Below, piece by piece: positions 1 through 8,920 of a stretch of 64,000 nucleotides of DNA (positions are counted from its first letter, which is position 1; each line of letters begins with the position of its first letter). Origin of the DNA: Bacteroides sp. M10 (GTDB taxonomy: Bacteria; Bacteroidota; Bacteroidia; Bacteroidales; Bacteroidaceae); assembly GCF_014334015.1 (NCBI RefSeq), contig NZ_CP060488.1:4422501-4486500 (forward strand), given 5' to 3'. The notes beneath the pieces were generated by a model, which was not told the origin of the DNA, did not search any database, and saw nothing but the letters and a program-made list of their open reading frames with translations. The translations under genes were made by a program, and so were the position numbers.

Positions 1-38
1 CGAAGAATAAGAAAAGGATGCGTAACGCGCAGGTATAG
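1..38 (+). CDS. infC: Translation initiation factor IF-3, 3' end only
   Basis: Only the last codons are inside the window. The frame starting at base 3 reads [11 protein letters not shown] and stops at 36-38. The basic C-terminus and its position directly before rpmI and rplT fit the conserved infC-rpmI-rplT order. The call rests mainly on gene order because so little of the protein is visible. Confidence 0.6.
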   Translation, partial: KNKKRMRNAQV

Positions 39-79
39 TGCGTTGCCATTATATATTTAATAATTTAAAAACAAGTAAG

Positions 80-277
80 ATGCCAAAGATGAAGACTAAC
101 TCCGGTTCTAAAAAAAGGTTTACCCTTACCGGAACAGGTAAAATCAAAAGAAAGCACGCTTTTCACAGTCACATTTTGACTAAGAAATCCAAGAAGAGAA
201 AAAGAAATCTGTGCTACTCTACAACTGTTGATACAACAAATGTAAGCCAGGTTAAGGAACTCTTAGCAATGAAGTAA
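80..277 (+). CDS. rpmI: 50S ribosomal protein L35
   Basis: This 65-residue, very basic protein begins [14 protein letters not shown] and carries the L35 features [14 protein letters not shown] and [13 protein letters not shown]35 binds 23S rRNA in the large subunit. The ATG at 80 is chosen because family members begin MPKMKT; an upstream in-frame extension to 38 would overlap the infC stop and adds non-family residues. It is the middle gene of the infC-rpmI-rplT operon. In many bacteria this operon is controlled by L20 binding its own mRNA; no such site was identified here. Confidence 0.97.
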   Translation: MPKMKTNSGSKKRFTLTGTGKIKRKHAFHSHILTKKSKKRKRNLCYSTTVDTTNVSQVKELLAMK

Positions 278-375
278 TCAAAAGCGTAAAAGTATTATTA
301 AAGTATTAACCGAATGCATTAGCCTGAAGTTCGCTGCGTGAAGTAGCGGCGCTAACATTCAAAAAAAGTAAAACT

Positions 376-726
376 ATGCCAAGATCAGTAAATCATGTTG
401 CTTCAAAAGCAAGAAGAAAGAAAATTTTGAAATTGACCAGAGGTTACTTTGGTGCAAGAAAGAATGTATGGACCGTAGCTAAAAACACTTGGGAAAAGGG
501 TTTGACTTACGCGTTCCGTGACCGTAGAAATAAGAAAAGAAACTTCCGCGCTCTTTGGATACAACGTATCAACGCTGCTGCACGTCTTGAAGGAATGTCT
601 TATTCTAAATTGATGGGCGGTCTGCACAAAGCCGGTATTGAAATAAACCGTAAGGTTTTGGCTGATTTAGCTATGAATCACCCGGAAGCTTTCAAAGCTG
701 TAGTTGCTAAAGCTAAAGCTGCTTAA
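376..726 (+). CDS. rplT: 50S ribosomal protein L20
   Basis: The 116-residue protein begins [20 protein letters not shown] and has the basic N-terminal extension and the globular part ([20 protein letters not shown]) expected of L20, at normal family length. L20 is needed for early 50S assembly and binds 23S rRNA. It is the last gene of the infC-rpmI-rplT operon, 98 bp after rpmI, and is followed by a strong terminator at 751. Confidence 0.98.
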   Translation: MPRSVNHVASKARRKKILKLTRGYFGARKNVWTVAKNTWEKGLTYAFRDRRNKKRNFRALWIQRINAAARLEGMSYSKLMGGLHKAGIEINRKVLADLAMNHPEAFKAVVAKAKAA

Positions 727-750
727 GCATCAATAGTTTACGAGTTACAA

Positions 751-790
751 AGTGTCAGTTACTAAGCTAGTAACTGACACTTTTCTTTTG
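751..790 (+). terminator. Rho-independent terminator of the infC-rpmI-rplT operon
   Basis: A perfect 13-bp stem pairs 751-763 with 769-781 around the loop AAGCT and is followed by a T-rich run (TTTCTTTTGTT). It lies 24 bp after the rplT stop. Confidence 0.9.
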
Positions 791-849
791 TTAGGCGGAT
801 AAAAGGGAGTGAAAAAAATGTTAGTAGGTAAACAAATTCCTTTTTTTTC

Positions 850-880
850 TTGTTAGTCTCATAGATTCTTATTACATTTG
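850..880 (+). promoter_or_regulatory. Bacteroidota promoter for the 6S-like RNA
   Basis: A TACATTTG box (873-880) matches the -7 consensus TAnnTTTG, and TTG (850-852) lies 20 nt upstream in the -33 position. The predicted start is about 886-888, just before the terminal stem of the RNA. Confidence 0.7.
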
Positions 881-885
881 TGATA

Positions 886-1073
886 CAAAAATATTAGCCG
901 TATCGACTGGATCGGGAAACTCTTCAAATTAATCTGATGCACCGAGAAAGCTTCGTTCTTCAATGGCGGGCCACATCCTTCGGGACAGCTTTAAGCCGGT
1001 GGATTACAAAGAGGGCGAGCGCTCAAATCTTGTTCTATCAGAGTTTCATCACATCGTCGATGCGGCTTTTTTT
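886..1073 (+). ncRNA. ssrS: 6S-like RNA (Bacteroidales-1 type)
   Basis: A stem of 11 pairs closes the region: 897-907 (GCCGTATCGAC) pairs with 1056-1066 (GTCGATGCGGC) with one G-U pair, followed by seven Ts (1067-1073). A Bacteroidota promoter lies just upstream, giving a transcript of about 185 nt. The Bacteroidales-1 RNA motif is described as usually lying downstream of the L20 gene with such a promoter and terminator, and has been proposed to be the Bacteroidetes 6S RNA, which binds RNA polymerase holoenzyme. Position, size and closing stem all fit; the internal bulge was not modelled. No protein gene is supported across 886-1085. Confidence 0.75.
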
Positions 1074-1085
1074 ATATACTTTTCT

Positions 1086-1862
1086 ATGATATTTTATTTC
1101 TCCGGTACAGGTAATTCTAAGTGGATTGCAAATCAGCTTTCCAAAGAGCAAAAAGAAGAGTTGGTTTTTATTCCCGATGCGCTAAAGAATGAAGCATTGG
1201 AGTTTAGTTTGCAGGCAGATGAAAAGATCGGCTTTGTATTTCCTATCTATTCGTGGGGACCTCCTGAAATAGTATTGAACTTTGTTCGACAGCTCTCTTT
1301 AAGGGGGTATAAAAGACAATATTTGTTTTTTGTTTGTTCCTGTGGTGATGATACCGGGCTTACCCAGCAAGTACTGGCGAAGGCATTAAAGAATAAAGGT
1401 TGGGAATGTCACGCTGGTTTCTCGGTGACTATGCCTAATAATTATGTCTTGCTTCCCGGTTTCGACGTGGATAATAAAGAGTTGGAAGAGAAAAAACTAG
1501 CGGATGCTGTTTCGACTGTCAATAAAATAAATGCTTCGATAAGTAGAAGGGAAGAGCTGTTTCTCTGTCATGAAGGGAGTATGCCTTTTATCAAGACGAG
1601 GATTATAAATCCGTTGTTTAATCGTTTTCAGATGTCTCCTAAGCATTTTTATGCTACCGATGCTTGTATTGGGTGTAAGCGTTGTGAGAAGAGTTGCCCG
1701 GTGGAGAATGTTACAGTTGTGGACGGAAGGCCTGTTTGGGGAATGGATTGCACCTCATGCTTGGCATGTTATCATGTTTGTCCGCAGCATGCGGTGCAAT
1801 ATGGAAAAAGGACGAAAGATAAAGGGCAGTATTTCAACCCCAATCAATCTACTCGTCTTTGA
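1086..1862 (+). CDS. EFR1-family flavodoxin/ferredoxin protein
   Basis: This 258-residue protein starts with a flavodoxin-like FMN phosphate loop ([13 protein letters not shown], residues 4-16) and ends with two 4Fe-4S cluster motifs, [12 protein letters not shown] and [15 protein letters not shown]1-type proteins are thought to pass electrons between flavin and iron-sulfur partners; the substrate is unknown. The ATG at 1086 is chosen because longer in-frame starts lie inside the 6S-like RNA. Its start is only 12 bp after that RNA's T-run, so it may depend on read-through. Its 3' end overlaps the convergent xpt gene by 14 bp. Confidence 0.88.
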   Translation: MIFYFSGTGNSKWIANQLSKEQKEELVFIPDALKNEALEFSLQADEKIGFVFPIYSWGPPEIVLNFVRQLSLRGYKRQYLFFVCSCGDDTGLTQQVLAKALKNKGWECHAGFSVTMPNNYVLLPGFDVDNKELEEKKLADAVSTVNKINASISRREELFLCHEGSMPFIKTRIINPLFNRFQMSPKHFYATDACIGCKRCEKSCPVENVTVVDGRPVWGMDCTSCLACYHVCPQHAVQYGKRTKDKGQYFNPNQSTRL

Positions 1863-2421
1863 TTTTAATACAGCAGTTGGATAAGTCTTCAATGATGGCC
1901 AGACTTTCTACTCTGACACCTTGTTCCTCAAGCATTTTGCGGCCATTCTGGAAGGCTTTTTCAATAATGAAGCCCATTCCTACCAAATTTGCTCCGGATT
2001 GCTTGATGAGGTCGATAATGCCCAATGCAGCATTTCCGTATGCGAGAAAGTCATCCACGAAAAGAACATTGTCGTTCGGGGTGAGGAAATCTGCACTGAT
2101 AACGACTTCATAATCACGGTCTTTGGTGAATGAGTGCACGGTGGTGCTTAGTGCGTTCTGGATGGTTTTAGGAGACTTTTTCTTTACAAATACAACTGGT
2201 AAATCCATCAGGTAGCCTGTCATGATAGCAGGGGCGATGCCGCTGGCTTCGATTGTCATAATCTTATTTACGTTTGTGGCTGCAAAACGGCGGACAAACT
2301 CAACTCCGATTGATTTCATCAGGACAGGGTCCATTTGATGATTAATAAAACCGTCTACTTTCAGGATACCTCCTTCGTAGCACTTTCCGTCTTGCAGAAT
2401 TCTTTTTTTAAGTAATTGCAT
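1849..2421 (-). CDS. xpt: Xanthine phosphoribosyltransferase
   Basis: At 190 residues this matches Xpt, a cytosolic purine-salvage enzyme that makes XMP from xanthine and PRPP. The PRPP-binding loop is visible as [13 protein letters not shown], and the N-terminus ([23 protein letters not shown]) fits the family. It is a single gene on the minus strand, overlapping the end of the convergent EFR1 gene. A strong hairpin (2444-2496) lies in its upstream region; no purine riboswitch could be recognised there. Confidence 0.95.
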   Translation of the reverse strand: MQLLKKRILQDGKCYEGGILKVDGFINHQMDPVLMKSIGVEFVRRFAATNVNKIMTIEASGIAPAIMTGYLMDLPVVFVKKKSPKTIQNALSTTVHSFTKDRDYEVVISADFLTPNDNVLFVDDFLAYGNAALGIIDLIKQSGANLVGMGFIIEKAFQNGRKMLEEQGVRVESLAIIEDLSNCCIKIKDE

Positions 2422-2443
2422 GCTGTATGATATTAATTAAATA

Positions 2444-2496
2444 ATGTGCTAATATTCCATTCCGCATGGTGAACAGCGGTTGGTATATTAGCACAT
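2444..2496 (-). other. Large hairpin between paaK and xpt
   Basis: A perfect 12-bp stem pairs 2444-2455 with 2485-2496, with a nested CCGC/GCGG helix (2462-2465 with 2476-2479). There is no T-run on either side. It could be a weak terminator for the iorA-iorB-paaK operon or a 5' structure on xpt mRNA. Confidence 0.5.
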
Positions 2497-2510
2497 GGAA
2501 ATTTGAATTG

Positions 2511-3818
2511 TTACTTGTTGTCTCTTAAGTCTTTTACTCGGACGGCTTTTCCTTCGCTTTGCGGGAGAGAGCCTTTTTTTACCAGTTTAACTTTGGGAGT
2601 CACCAATATTTCATCCTTTAATTGGCGGGTTATATCCTTGCGGATCTTCTCCAGTTCAATATAATTGTCAGTGGAAAGGTCGCTTAATTCTACTTCGACG
2701 ATCATCTCGTCTTGGTTGTTGACTGTTTCCAGTGTAATCAGGTAATTGCTGCCTAATTCGGGAAATTGTACGAGTATCTTTTCTACTTGCATCGGGAAGA
2801 TATTTACTCCCTTGATAATGAACATATCATCACTGCGTCCCTTGATACGATCAATACGGATGTGCGTGCGGCCGCAGGGGCATTTTCCCGGAAGAATACG
2901 GGTTAAGTCACGGGTGCGATAGCGGATTAACGGCATCATCTCCCGGTCGAGAGTCGTAAGTACTAATTCTCCGATTTCTCCTTCCTGAACGGGTTCTCCT
3001 GTTTCCGGATCGATAATTTCTACCAGATAACAGTCTTCCCAGAAGTGCATTCCGTTTTGTTCCTGACATTCGAAAGCAACACCGGGACCGTTCATTTCTG
3101 TCATACCGAAGCTGTTGTATGCTTTTACGCCCAGCATCTTTTCTATTTTCCGGCGTTGTTCGTCGGTGTGAGGTTCAGCACCGATAACCAGCGTTTTCAG
3201 TGTGGTTCCTTTGGGATCAAGGCCTTCTTCCTGAAAGACTTCGGCAAGGCGGATGGCATAGCTGGGGATAGCATGTAAAGCGGTAGTCTTGAAGTCGTTG
3301 ATGAATTTAATCTGTCGTTTACTGTTTCCGGCTGCGGCAGGGACTGTCAGACAGCCCAGGCGTTCTGCACCGTATTGGAAGCCTAACCCTCCTGTAAACA
3401 TACCGTATCCGGAGCTGTTTTGGAAGACGTCGGTCTTGCGTATTCCTACTGCGTACAGGCAGCGGGCTACCAGGTTGGCCCAGGAGTCGAGATCGTGCTG
3501 TGAATGAACAATAACTGTCGGGTTTCCGGTAGTACCACTAGAAGAGTGAATACGTACACCATCATTGCTCATATCACCTGCTACCAGCCCGAAAGGATAG
3601 TGGGCACGCATATCGGCTTTGGTAGTAAAGGGCAATTTGCGGATATCGTCTAATGATTGTATGCTATCTGCAGTGATGCCATGTTTGCTGAAAACTTCTT
3701 TGTAATATGGGGAGTTTGCAGCTATATTGATTGTTTTCTTAAGCCGTCGAAGTTGTAATTCCTGCAACTTCTCCCGGCTCATGGTTTCTAGTTCTTCTTC
3801 CCAGTATTGTGTATTCAT
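2511..3818 (-). CDS. paaK: Phenylacetate-CoA ligase
   Basis: The 435-residue protein has the AMP-binding signature SSSGTTGNPTVIVHS, the motif YNSFGMTEMNGPGVAFEC and a C-terminal AMP-dependent synthetase domain (GRSDDMFIIKGVNIFP). PaaK activates phenylacetate and related aryl acids to CoA thioesters with ATP. It follows iorB by 14 bp on the same strand. The known pairing with indolepyruvate oxidoreductase suggests either CoA-thioester-linked use of aryl acids or reductive synthesis of aromatic amino acids, a role reported for this gene pair in Bacteroides. Confidence 0.95.
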   Translation of the reverse strand: MNTQYWEEELETMSREKLQELQLRRLKKTINIAANSPYYKEVFSKHGITADSIQSLDDIRKLPFTTKADMRAHYPFGLVAGDMSNDGVRIHSSSGTTGNPTVIVHSQHDLDSWANLVARCLYAVGIRKTDVFQNSSGYGMFTGGLGFQYGAERLGCLTVPAAAGNSKRQIKFINDFKTTALHAIPSYAIRLAEVFQEEGLDPKGTTLKTLVIGAEPHTDEQRRKIEKMLGVKAYNSFGMTEMNGPGVAFECQEQNGMHFWEDCYLVEIIDPETGEPVQEGEIGELVLTTLDREMMPLIRYRTRDLTRILPGKCPCGRTHIRIDRIKGRSDDMFIIKGVNIFPMQVEKILVQFPELGSNYLITLETVNNQDEMIVEVELSDLSTDNYIELEKIRKDITRQLKDEILVTPKVKLVKKGSLPQSEGKAVRVKDLRDNK

Positions 3819-3832
3819 GATAATGCCTGTTA

Positions 3833-4414
3833 TTACATTAGCTTTTCTGCAATTTCCTTGCCGGCAGCCAATGCTTTAAGATTCATTTCTACAATTGCTT
3901 CTCCCTTGCGCAGGAAGATTTCACGGATGCTGTCTTGTACTTTTCCGTAGTCGATGCCAAGGAATGGAATGGTTGCTCCCAGTAAGACTATGTTGGCAAC
4001 GCGGGCGGAGCCTACTTCTTTGGCTACTTTGTCTACGTTCAACACAATTTTGTGAGGCAGCTTATTGATTTCTGCCATTACTTTGTCTGCTTCCGGATAA
4101 TTGGGGATATTGACAAACGGAGTTTCGTTAGTCACTAACCAACCGTTAGGGCTAAGATAAGGGAGGTAGCGCAATCCTTCCATGGGTTCCAATGAAATGA
4201 TAAGGTCGCATTTACCTGATGGGATCAAGTCTGAAGCAATCGGCTGGTCGCTGATACGGAGGTTGGATTGAACATCTCCTCCGCGTTGGCTCATTCCGTG
4301 CACTTCTGCTTGTTTCATATATAATCCTTCTTTCAAGGCAGCTTTGCCGATCACTGTAGCAATAGACAGAATTCCCTGTCCACCGACTCCTGATAATATA
4401 ATGTCTTTCTTCAT
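3833..4414 (-). CDS. iorB: Indolepyruvate:ferredoxin oxidoreductase, beta subunit
   Basis: This 193-residue protein is the gamma-type domain of 2-oxoacid:acceptor oxidoreductases, with the typical IILSGVGGQGILSIATVIGK start and the VHGMSQRGGDVQS segment. With IorA it converts arylpyruvates to aryl-acetyl-CoA with reduction of ferredoxin, or the reverse. It lies 3 bp after iorA and 14 bp before paaK, so the three genes form one operon. Confidence 0.93.
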   Translation of the reverse strand: MKKDIILSGVGGQGILSIATVIGKAALKEGLYMKQAEVHGMSQRGGDVQSNLRISDQPIASDLIPSGKCDLIISLEPMEGLRYLPYLSPNGWLVTNETPFVNIPNYPEADKVMAEINKLPHKIVLNVDKVAKEVGSARVANIVLLGATIPFLGIDYGKVQDSIREIFLRKGEAIVEMNLKALAAGKEIAEKLM

Positions 4415-4417
4415 GGC

Positions 4418-6010
4418 TTACTTACTTCTTTTTTTGCGTGCTAATGTCTGGATACACTCTCTACGTGGAATAATGACAGATACACCACGGTATTCGATCT
4501 CTTCGCGAATGATTTGCTTCATCTCCTCATAGTTTTTCTTCAACGGAGTAACGACGCGGATATGAGCCGGATCTACTCCGATACCTGCACAGATCGCTTC
4601 GATACGTCCGGTTCCGGCAGAGTCCTGTCCGCCTGTCATGGCGGTAGTTTCATTGTCGGAGATGACGATGGTTACACTGGCATTCTCGTTCACACAATCT
4701 AATAGTCCGGTCATTCCGGAATGGGTGAATGTGGAGTCTCCGATGACAGCTACAGCCGGGAAAAGACCTCCGTCAGCCGCACCTTTCGCCATCGTGATGG
4801 AGGCGCCCATGTCTACGCATGAGTTGATTGCATTGAAAGGAGCATTCGCGCCTAATGTGTAACAGCCGATGTCGCTGAATACTTTATGAGATGGGTATTC
4901 TTCTTTCAGAACTTCGGTTAGTGTGATATACATATCGCGATGTCCGCAACCTTCGCAAAGTGCAGGCGGACGCATTTCTACGACAGAAGGAATGCCGAAT
5001 TCCGATTTATTCTCTTTGCCTACGGCGCGGGCTACAGAGTCCGGATTTAATTCTCCATCCTGTGACAGAGTGCCGTCCAAGCGTCCTTTTACTTTAACGC
5101 CGATGCCCAGATAACCTTTCAATTGTTTTTCTACAAATGGTTGTCCGTCTTCCAGAACGAGGATTTCGTCACAGGAGTCAATCAATTGATGTAATTGCTT
5201 TTTAGGCAATGGATACTGGCCGATTTTAAGTACCGGATATTCGCAACCTTCAGGATAGTTTTCCATCAGATAGTTGTAGCCGATGCCACAAGCGATAATT
5301 CCTAACTTTTTGTTAGGACCATCTGTATATTTATTATAAGGTGATTCTTCCGAAGCTTTGATAAACTCGTCTTGGCGCGCAAGTAATACTTTGTAGCGTT
5401 TACGGGCATTTCCAGGTAACAAGATGAACTGACGAGGATCTTCGCTGAAAGAGATGCCATTCTGTGGTTTTTGTGCTTTGCGTTCTACTCCAGAGCGGGA
5501 GTGTGCAAGGCGGGTTACCATACGCATCAAGATAGGTTCGCCCAATTTTTCAGAGAATTCGAAACCACTGTATACCATATCATACGCTTCCTGCTGATTG
5601 CTGGGTTCGTACATGGGAATCAGTGAGAAATCTCCGTAGAAACGGCTGTCTTGTTCGTTCTGCGAAGAGTGCATACTGGGGTCGTCTGCTGCTATCACGA
5701 TCAATCCGCCTTTCACGCCTGTGATGGCAGAGTTGACAAAACAGTCGGCAGCTACATTCATACCTACGTGCTTCATACAAACTAATGCCCGTTTACCAAC
5801 GAATGACATACCCAACGCAGCTTCCATCGCTGTTTTTTCATTGGCACACCAACGGTTGTGTATATTCTGTTCGGTCGTTATTGGGGCCATTTGAATATAT
5901 TCCGTAATTTCAGTTGAAGGAGTACCAGGATAGGCATAAACACCTGAAAGTCCGGCATCCAGTGCAGCTTGTGCAATGGCTTCATCGCCAAGTAAGAGTT
6001 GCTTGCTCAT
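4418..6010 (-). CDS. iorA: Indolepyruvate:ferredoxin oxidoreductase, alpha subunit, without C-terminal ferredoxin domain
   Basis: The 530-residue protein contains the pyrimidine-binding domain (YAYPGTPSTEITEY near the N-terminus) and the thiamin-diphosphate-binding domain (PPALCEGCGHRD, DIGCYTLG, GDSTFTHSGMTGLLD). Many archaeal IorA proteins continue into a C-terminal 2[4Fe-4S] domain; this one stops at RRECIQTLARKKRSK, so those clusters must come from another protein or are not used. It is the first gene of iorA-iorB-paaK, behind a TATCTTTG promoter. Confidence 0.93.
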   Translation of the reverse strand: MSKQLLLGDEAIAQAALDAGLSGVYAYPGTPSTEITEYIQMAPITTEQNIHNRWCANEKTAMEAALGMSFVGKRALVCMKHVGMNVAADCFVNSAITGVKGGLIVIAADDPSMHSSQNEQDSRFYGDFSLIPMYEPSNQQEAYDMVYSGFEFSEKLGEPILMRMVTRLAHSRSGVERKAQKPQNGISFSEDPRQFILLPGNARKRYKVLLARQDEFIKASEESPYNKYTDGPNKKLGIIACGIGYNYLMENYPEGCEYPVLKIGQYPLPKKQLHQLIDSCDEILVLEDGQPFVEKQLKGYLGIGVKVKGRLDGTLSQDGELNPDSVARAVGKENKSEFGIPSVVEMRPPALCEGCGHRDMYITLTEVLKEEYPSHKVFSDIGCYTLGANAPFNAINSCVDMGASITMAKGAADGGLFPAVAVIGDSTFTHSGMTGLLDCVNENASVTIVISDNETTAMTGGQDSAGTGRIEAICAGIGVDPAHIRVVTPLKKNYEEMKQIIREEIEYRGVSVIIPRRECIQTLARKKRSK

Positions 6011-6058
6011 ATATATTTCTTTTATTTAGTGTTGATCACAGTTTGTTAATCTATCGGG

Positions 6059-6092
6059 CAAAGATAGGCTTTTCCGTTCGTTTTATCACAAA
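6059..6092 (-). promoter_or_regulatory. Promoter of iorA-iorB-paaK
   Basis: On the minus strand TATCTTTG (6059-6066) matches TAnnTTTG, with TTTG (6089-6092) about 22 nt upstream, slightly wider than the usual 19-21. The predicted start lies about 40-45 nt before the iorA ATG. The element sits directly against the end of mltG. Confidence 0.65.
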
Positions 6093-6093
6093 T

Positions 6094-7131
6094 TTACTTG
6101 AAAATCTTTCTTTCATTCAGGGCTTTCCAGTATTTTCTTGCATTTGCCATGTGGTCGGCATAATTGGATGCAAAGTTGTGAGTTCCGGAAAAATCTTCTT
6201 TAGCACACATGTAGATATAGTTATGTTTGGTATAGTTCAATACGCTGTCTATTCCCTTTTTAGAAGGGATACGGATGGGGCCTGGAGGCAGACCGGTATT
6301 TATATAGGTGTTATAGGGGGAATTGACTTTTAAATTTTCGTTGGTGATTCGGCGCAGACCGAAATCCTGTAGTGCAAATTTGATGGTAGGATCTGCCTGC
6401 AAAGGCATATCTTGATGTAAACGATTGATATACAATCCGGCTACCATTGGCTTTTCTTCATTGTTGTTGGTTTCTTCTTCAACGATGGAAGCAAGAGTGC
6501 TGACTTCTTCCGGTGTCATGCCGATGGCGGTGGCTTGTGCCAGACGTTCTTTGTTCCAGAAGCGTTCGTGCTCATTCTTCATCCGTTTAAAGAAGTCGTC
6601 TACGCTCATGTCCCAATATACCTGATAGGTTTCAGGTATGAAAAGGCTGGGGAGTGTTATGGTTGTGTATCCCATTTGAGCCTGGAAAGTAGAGTCGAAT
6701 AACTGGCTGGCGATTTCGGCAGAGTCTATCATGAGTTGTTTTCCAATGCTTCGTGCTAACCGGTCTAATGTCCGGACACTTCCTATGGTAAGGTTGATCG
6801 CTTCCTGATAGCCTCTGGAAAAGCGACTATATACGTGATAGACATTGTCATTGGGGCGAATGGCATAACGTCCGGTATGGATATTCTGATCGAAATCTTT
6901 GTATTTTGCCATCCACTGGAAACCGGTGAACTTATTGACATGCCCGATTTTTTGTATTTTATGATAGATAGAGTCGGCTGTATCATCCCGGTCTACATAA
7001 ATATATACGGTTTTAGATGGATGAAATTGAGGAGCAAACAGATAGTAATAAAAGGTGCCTCCGGCAATTGCACAAAGGAGGAATGCTCCGATTAGAATTG
7101 ATAGTAGAATATTTCTCTTTTTTCTCTTCAT
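6094..7131 (-). CDS. mltG: Endolytic murein transglycosylase MltG (YceG-like)
   Basis: This 345-residue inner-membrane protein has one N-terminal transmembrane segment (ILLSILIGAFLLCAIAGGTF) and a periplasmic YceG domain with VEEETNNNEEKPMVAGLYINRL, LQADPTIKFAL and a C-terminal NTGLPPGPIRIPS segment. MltG cleaves nascent glycan strands and probably sets their length. The ATG at 7131 is preferred over a TTG at 7161 because it gives the usual short basic start MKRKKRN before the membrane helix. Confidence 0.93.
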   Translation of the reverse strand: MKRKKRNILLSILIGAFLLCAIAGGTFYYYLFAPQFHPSKTVYIYVDRDDTADSIYHKIQKIGHVNKFTGFQWMAKYKDFDQNIHTGRYAIRPNDNVYHVYSRFSRGYQEAINLTIGSVRTLDRLARSIGKQLMIDSAEIASQLFDSTFQAQMGYTTITLPSLFIPETYQVYWDMSVDDFFKRMKNEHERFWNKERLAQATAIGMTPEEVSTLASIVEEETNNNEEKPMVAGLYINRLHQDMPLQADPTIKFALQDFGLRRITNENLKVNSPYNTYINTGLPPGPIRIPSKKGIDSVLNYTKHNYIYMCAKEDFSGTHNFASNYADHMANARKYWKALNERKIFK

Positions 7132-7296
7132 CTTTTGAGGTATATTTAAAAAGTTCGTCAAAGATAAAAAGAATTTGGATAGGTGTAATCCCTTTCTATA
7201 ATGAATCGTTGAAAAGAGGATGAATTACTCCGGACTTTTCTAATATTTAAAGATTGAATGTGCTGATTGTATTAGGTTGTATTGCGATTATTAATT

Positions 7297-7388
7297 CGTT
7301 CTACAATTGTTTTTCTTTCGTTCCACAGCTGTAGAACTGAAAGATAACAACTGTGGAACTAAAGGATGACAGCTGTGGAACGAATAAG
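7297..7388. repeat. 22-bp-phased repeat array with central dyad
   Basis: Three direct copies of ACAGCTGTGGAACTAAAGGA-like units start at 7325, 7347 and 7369, exactly 22 bp apart. On the other strand, units beginning CGTTCTACAATTGT (7297) and CGTTCCACAGCTGT (7319) have the same 22-bp step. The two arms meet at the palindrome ACAGCTGT (7325-7332). The array fills the 300-bp gap between the nuclease gene and mltG. No gene is seen in that gap. Confidence 0.75.
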
Positions 7389-7432
7389 CATTTGTATGTA
7401 GATAAGTTAGTCTTAGTGAAGCGAGTTGTTAA

Positions 7433-8311
7433 TTAGTTCGGCCAGAGGGAATAATTTGCATTTGCTTCTATTTTGTTTTCTATCTCATCGGGTAAAGGTG
7501 CGAAGAAATCCATATTAGTCAGGCTCTCGATGCTATCCACTGTGACTACATATGAAGATAGAGGTTCTACTGCCTGCTCATTGTTGAATAAGAAGCCGAT
7601 AGCCCGTATCGGTTTGGCAAAAGGAGATAGGACTACTTTGAAAAACCGTTGAGGTACTACGACCTTATTTTTCCCAATCGTTTTAGGCTGTTTTTCAATA
7701 ATAGGTCCACATATAATAATAATGGCACTATCTGCTATAGCCCAATTCCGGATTTTTTCTTCCAGATTTTTCCATCCTCTTCTATTTAACTGGGGGTGTT
7801 GGGGGCACATATTGCTGAAATAGAATGATTCTTTCATGGCTTCAGGACTCCATTTCATATCTGCTGCAGGAGCCATGTGCCCTTTATCATATCCTGAACG
7901 GGTGTAGTCGGCGTTAGTTGCAATCGGGCCTGTCACTAATGGGTCGGCGATAAAACGATTGCCTCTTTTTTCTTTTCCTTTGGTTTCTTCCCGGGTTAGT
8001 TCGTAAGAGACCCAGTTGGGTATTTTTAAATCTTTGTTATATGATACGGTATATCCGCTATGCCGGATGATTTGTTCTTGCCGGGGAACTAATGATATGG
8101 GTGTCTCCAGATCTTTGCCAAGTGGAATTTGAAGGGATGCATCGGTTTGCAGTTCATTATTTTTCTGGATATTAATCTGTTGGCAATATAAGTAGACGCC
8201 AAAAAGGATAGGAATGAGCACAATGATGGCGATGATACATCCTAATCTGTTATTGGAATGTGATTTCTTTTTAAATAGCTTTCTGTTCTTATCTTTTTTA
8301 TTTCGATTCAT
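7433..8311 (-). CDS. Membrane-anchored DNA/RNA non-specific endonuclease
   Basis: The 292-residue protein has a basic N-terminus, one membrane segment (CIIAIIVLIPILFGVYLYC) and a beta-beta-alpha-metal nuclease domain. The catalytic DRGH-type motif appears as DKGHMAPAADM, and the downstream NMCPQHPQLNRRGW carries the metal-binding Asn region. It should act outside the inner membrane, probably degrading nucleic acid in the periplasm. It appears to be a single gene. Confidence 0.88.
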   Translation of the reverse strand: MNRNKKDKNRKLFKKKSHSNNRLGCIIAIIVLIPILFGVYLYCQQINIQKNNELQTDASLQIPLGKDLETPISLVPRQEQIIRHSGYTVSYNKDLKIPNWVSYELTREETKGKEKRGNRFIADPLVTGPIATNADYTRSGYDKGHMAPAADMKWSPEAMKESFYFSNMCPQHPQLNRRGWKNLEEKIRNWAIADSAIIIICGPIIEKQPKTIGKNKVVVPQRFFKVVLSPFAKPIRAIGFLFNNEQAVEPLSSYVVTVDSIESLTNMDFFAPLPDEIENKIEANANYSLWPN

Positions 8312-8338
8312 TGGTTAGCTGGTGATGGCGGGTTTGTT

Positions 8339-8920
8339 TTATTCTTCTTTTCTCATGCTGAATTCACAACCGCAATATTGTTGGTTGTAGAAGTTATACT
8401 CTTTAATGATGGCGATGCGCCGTTCGCTAAGTCCGCCTTTCCGCCAATTCTGTTCCCAGTATGTGACATCCGGATATGAAGCGGTGGCATATTGCCCAGC
8501 TTCATTAATCTGCTCCAGACTTTTCCAGCGGCTGGAAGCAAGCGTTGTGGTTATTACGGAAAGGCCATGTTCGTGTGCATAACGGGCGGTCTCCAATAAG
8601 CGTAGTTTAAAGCAACGTAGGCAGCGTCCTCCTCTTTCGGGTTCCTGTTCCATTCCTGCTATATGGCATCGCCAGTTTTCATGATCGTAATCAGCATCTA
8701 TTATCTCCAATCCCAATGATTGGGCATAGCGTGTACATTCGTCTTTTCTTATCATATACTCTTCCAGCGGATAGATATTAGGATTGCAATAATAGATAAC
8801 AGGGGTGATGTGATGTTGCATCATACATTCAATAATGGCTGATGAACAAGGAGCACAACAGGTATGAAGTAAGACTTTATCGGCTCCTCCCGGAACTTCG
8901 AGTTGGAATTTCTTTTTCAT
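8339..8920 (-). CDS. queH: Epoxyqueuosine reductase QueH
   Basis: The 193-residue protein fits the QueH/DUF208 family: an N-terminal HTCCAPCSS motif (about residues 19-27), a CLRCFKLRL pair and a C-terminal QQYCGCEFS cysteine motif. QueH catalyses the last step of queuosine synthesis in tRNA, reducing epoxyqueuosine, and is the non-homologous replacement of QueG. The gene lies 27 bp upstream of the nuclease gene on the same strand. Confidence 0.92.
   Translation of the reverse strand: MKKKFQLEVPGGADKVLLHTCCAPCSSAIIECMMQHHITPVIYYCNPNIYPLEEYMIRKDECTRYAQSLGLEIIDADYDHENWRCHIAGMEQEPERGGRCLRCFKLRLLETARYAHEHGLSVITTTLASSRWKSLEQINEAGQYATASYPDVTYWEQNWRKGGLSERRIAIIKEYNFYNQQYCGCEFSMRKEE

Noticed and set aside
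963..1085. Longer EFR1 start
   Set aside because: The added part is the 6S-like RNA with its own promoter, closing stem and terminator, and is not family-like.
2422..2510. Purine riboswitch before xpt
   Set aside because: Only a long hairpin is visible; the conserved loop sequences of purine riboswitches were not found.
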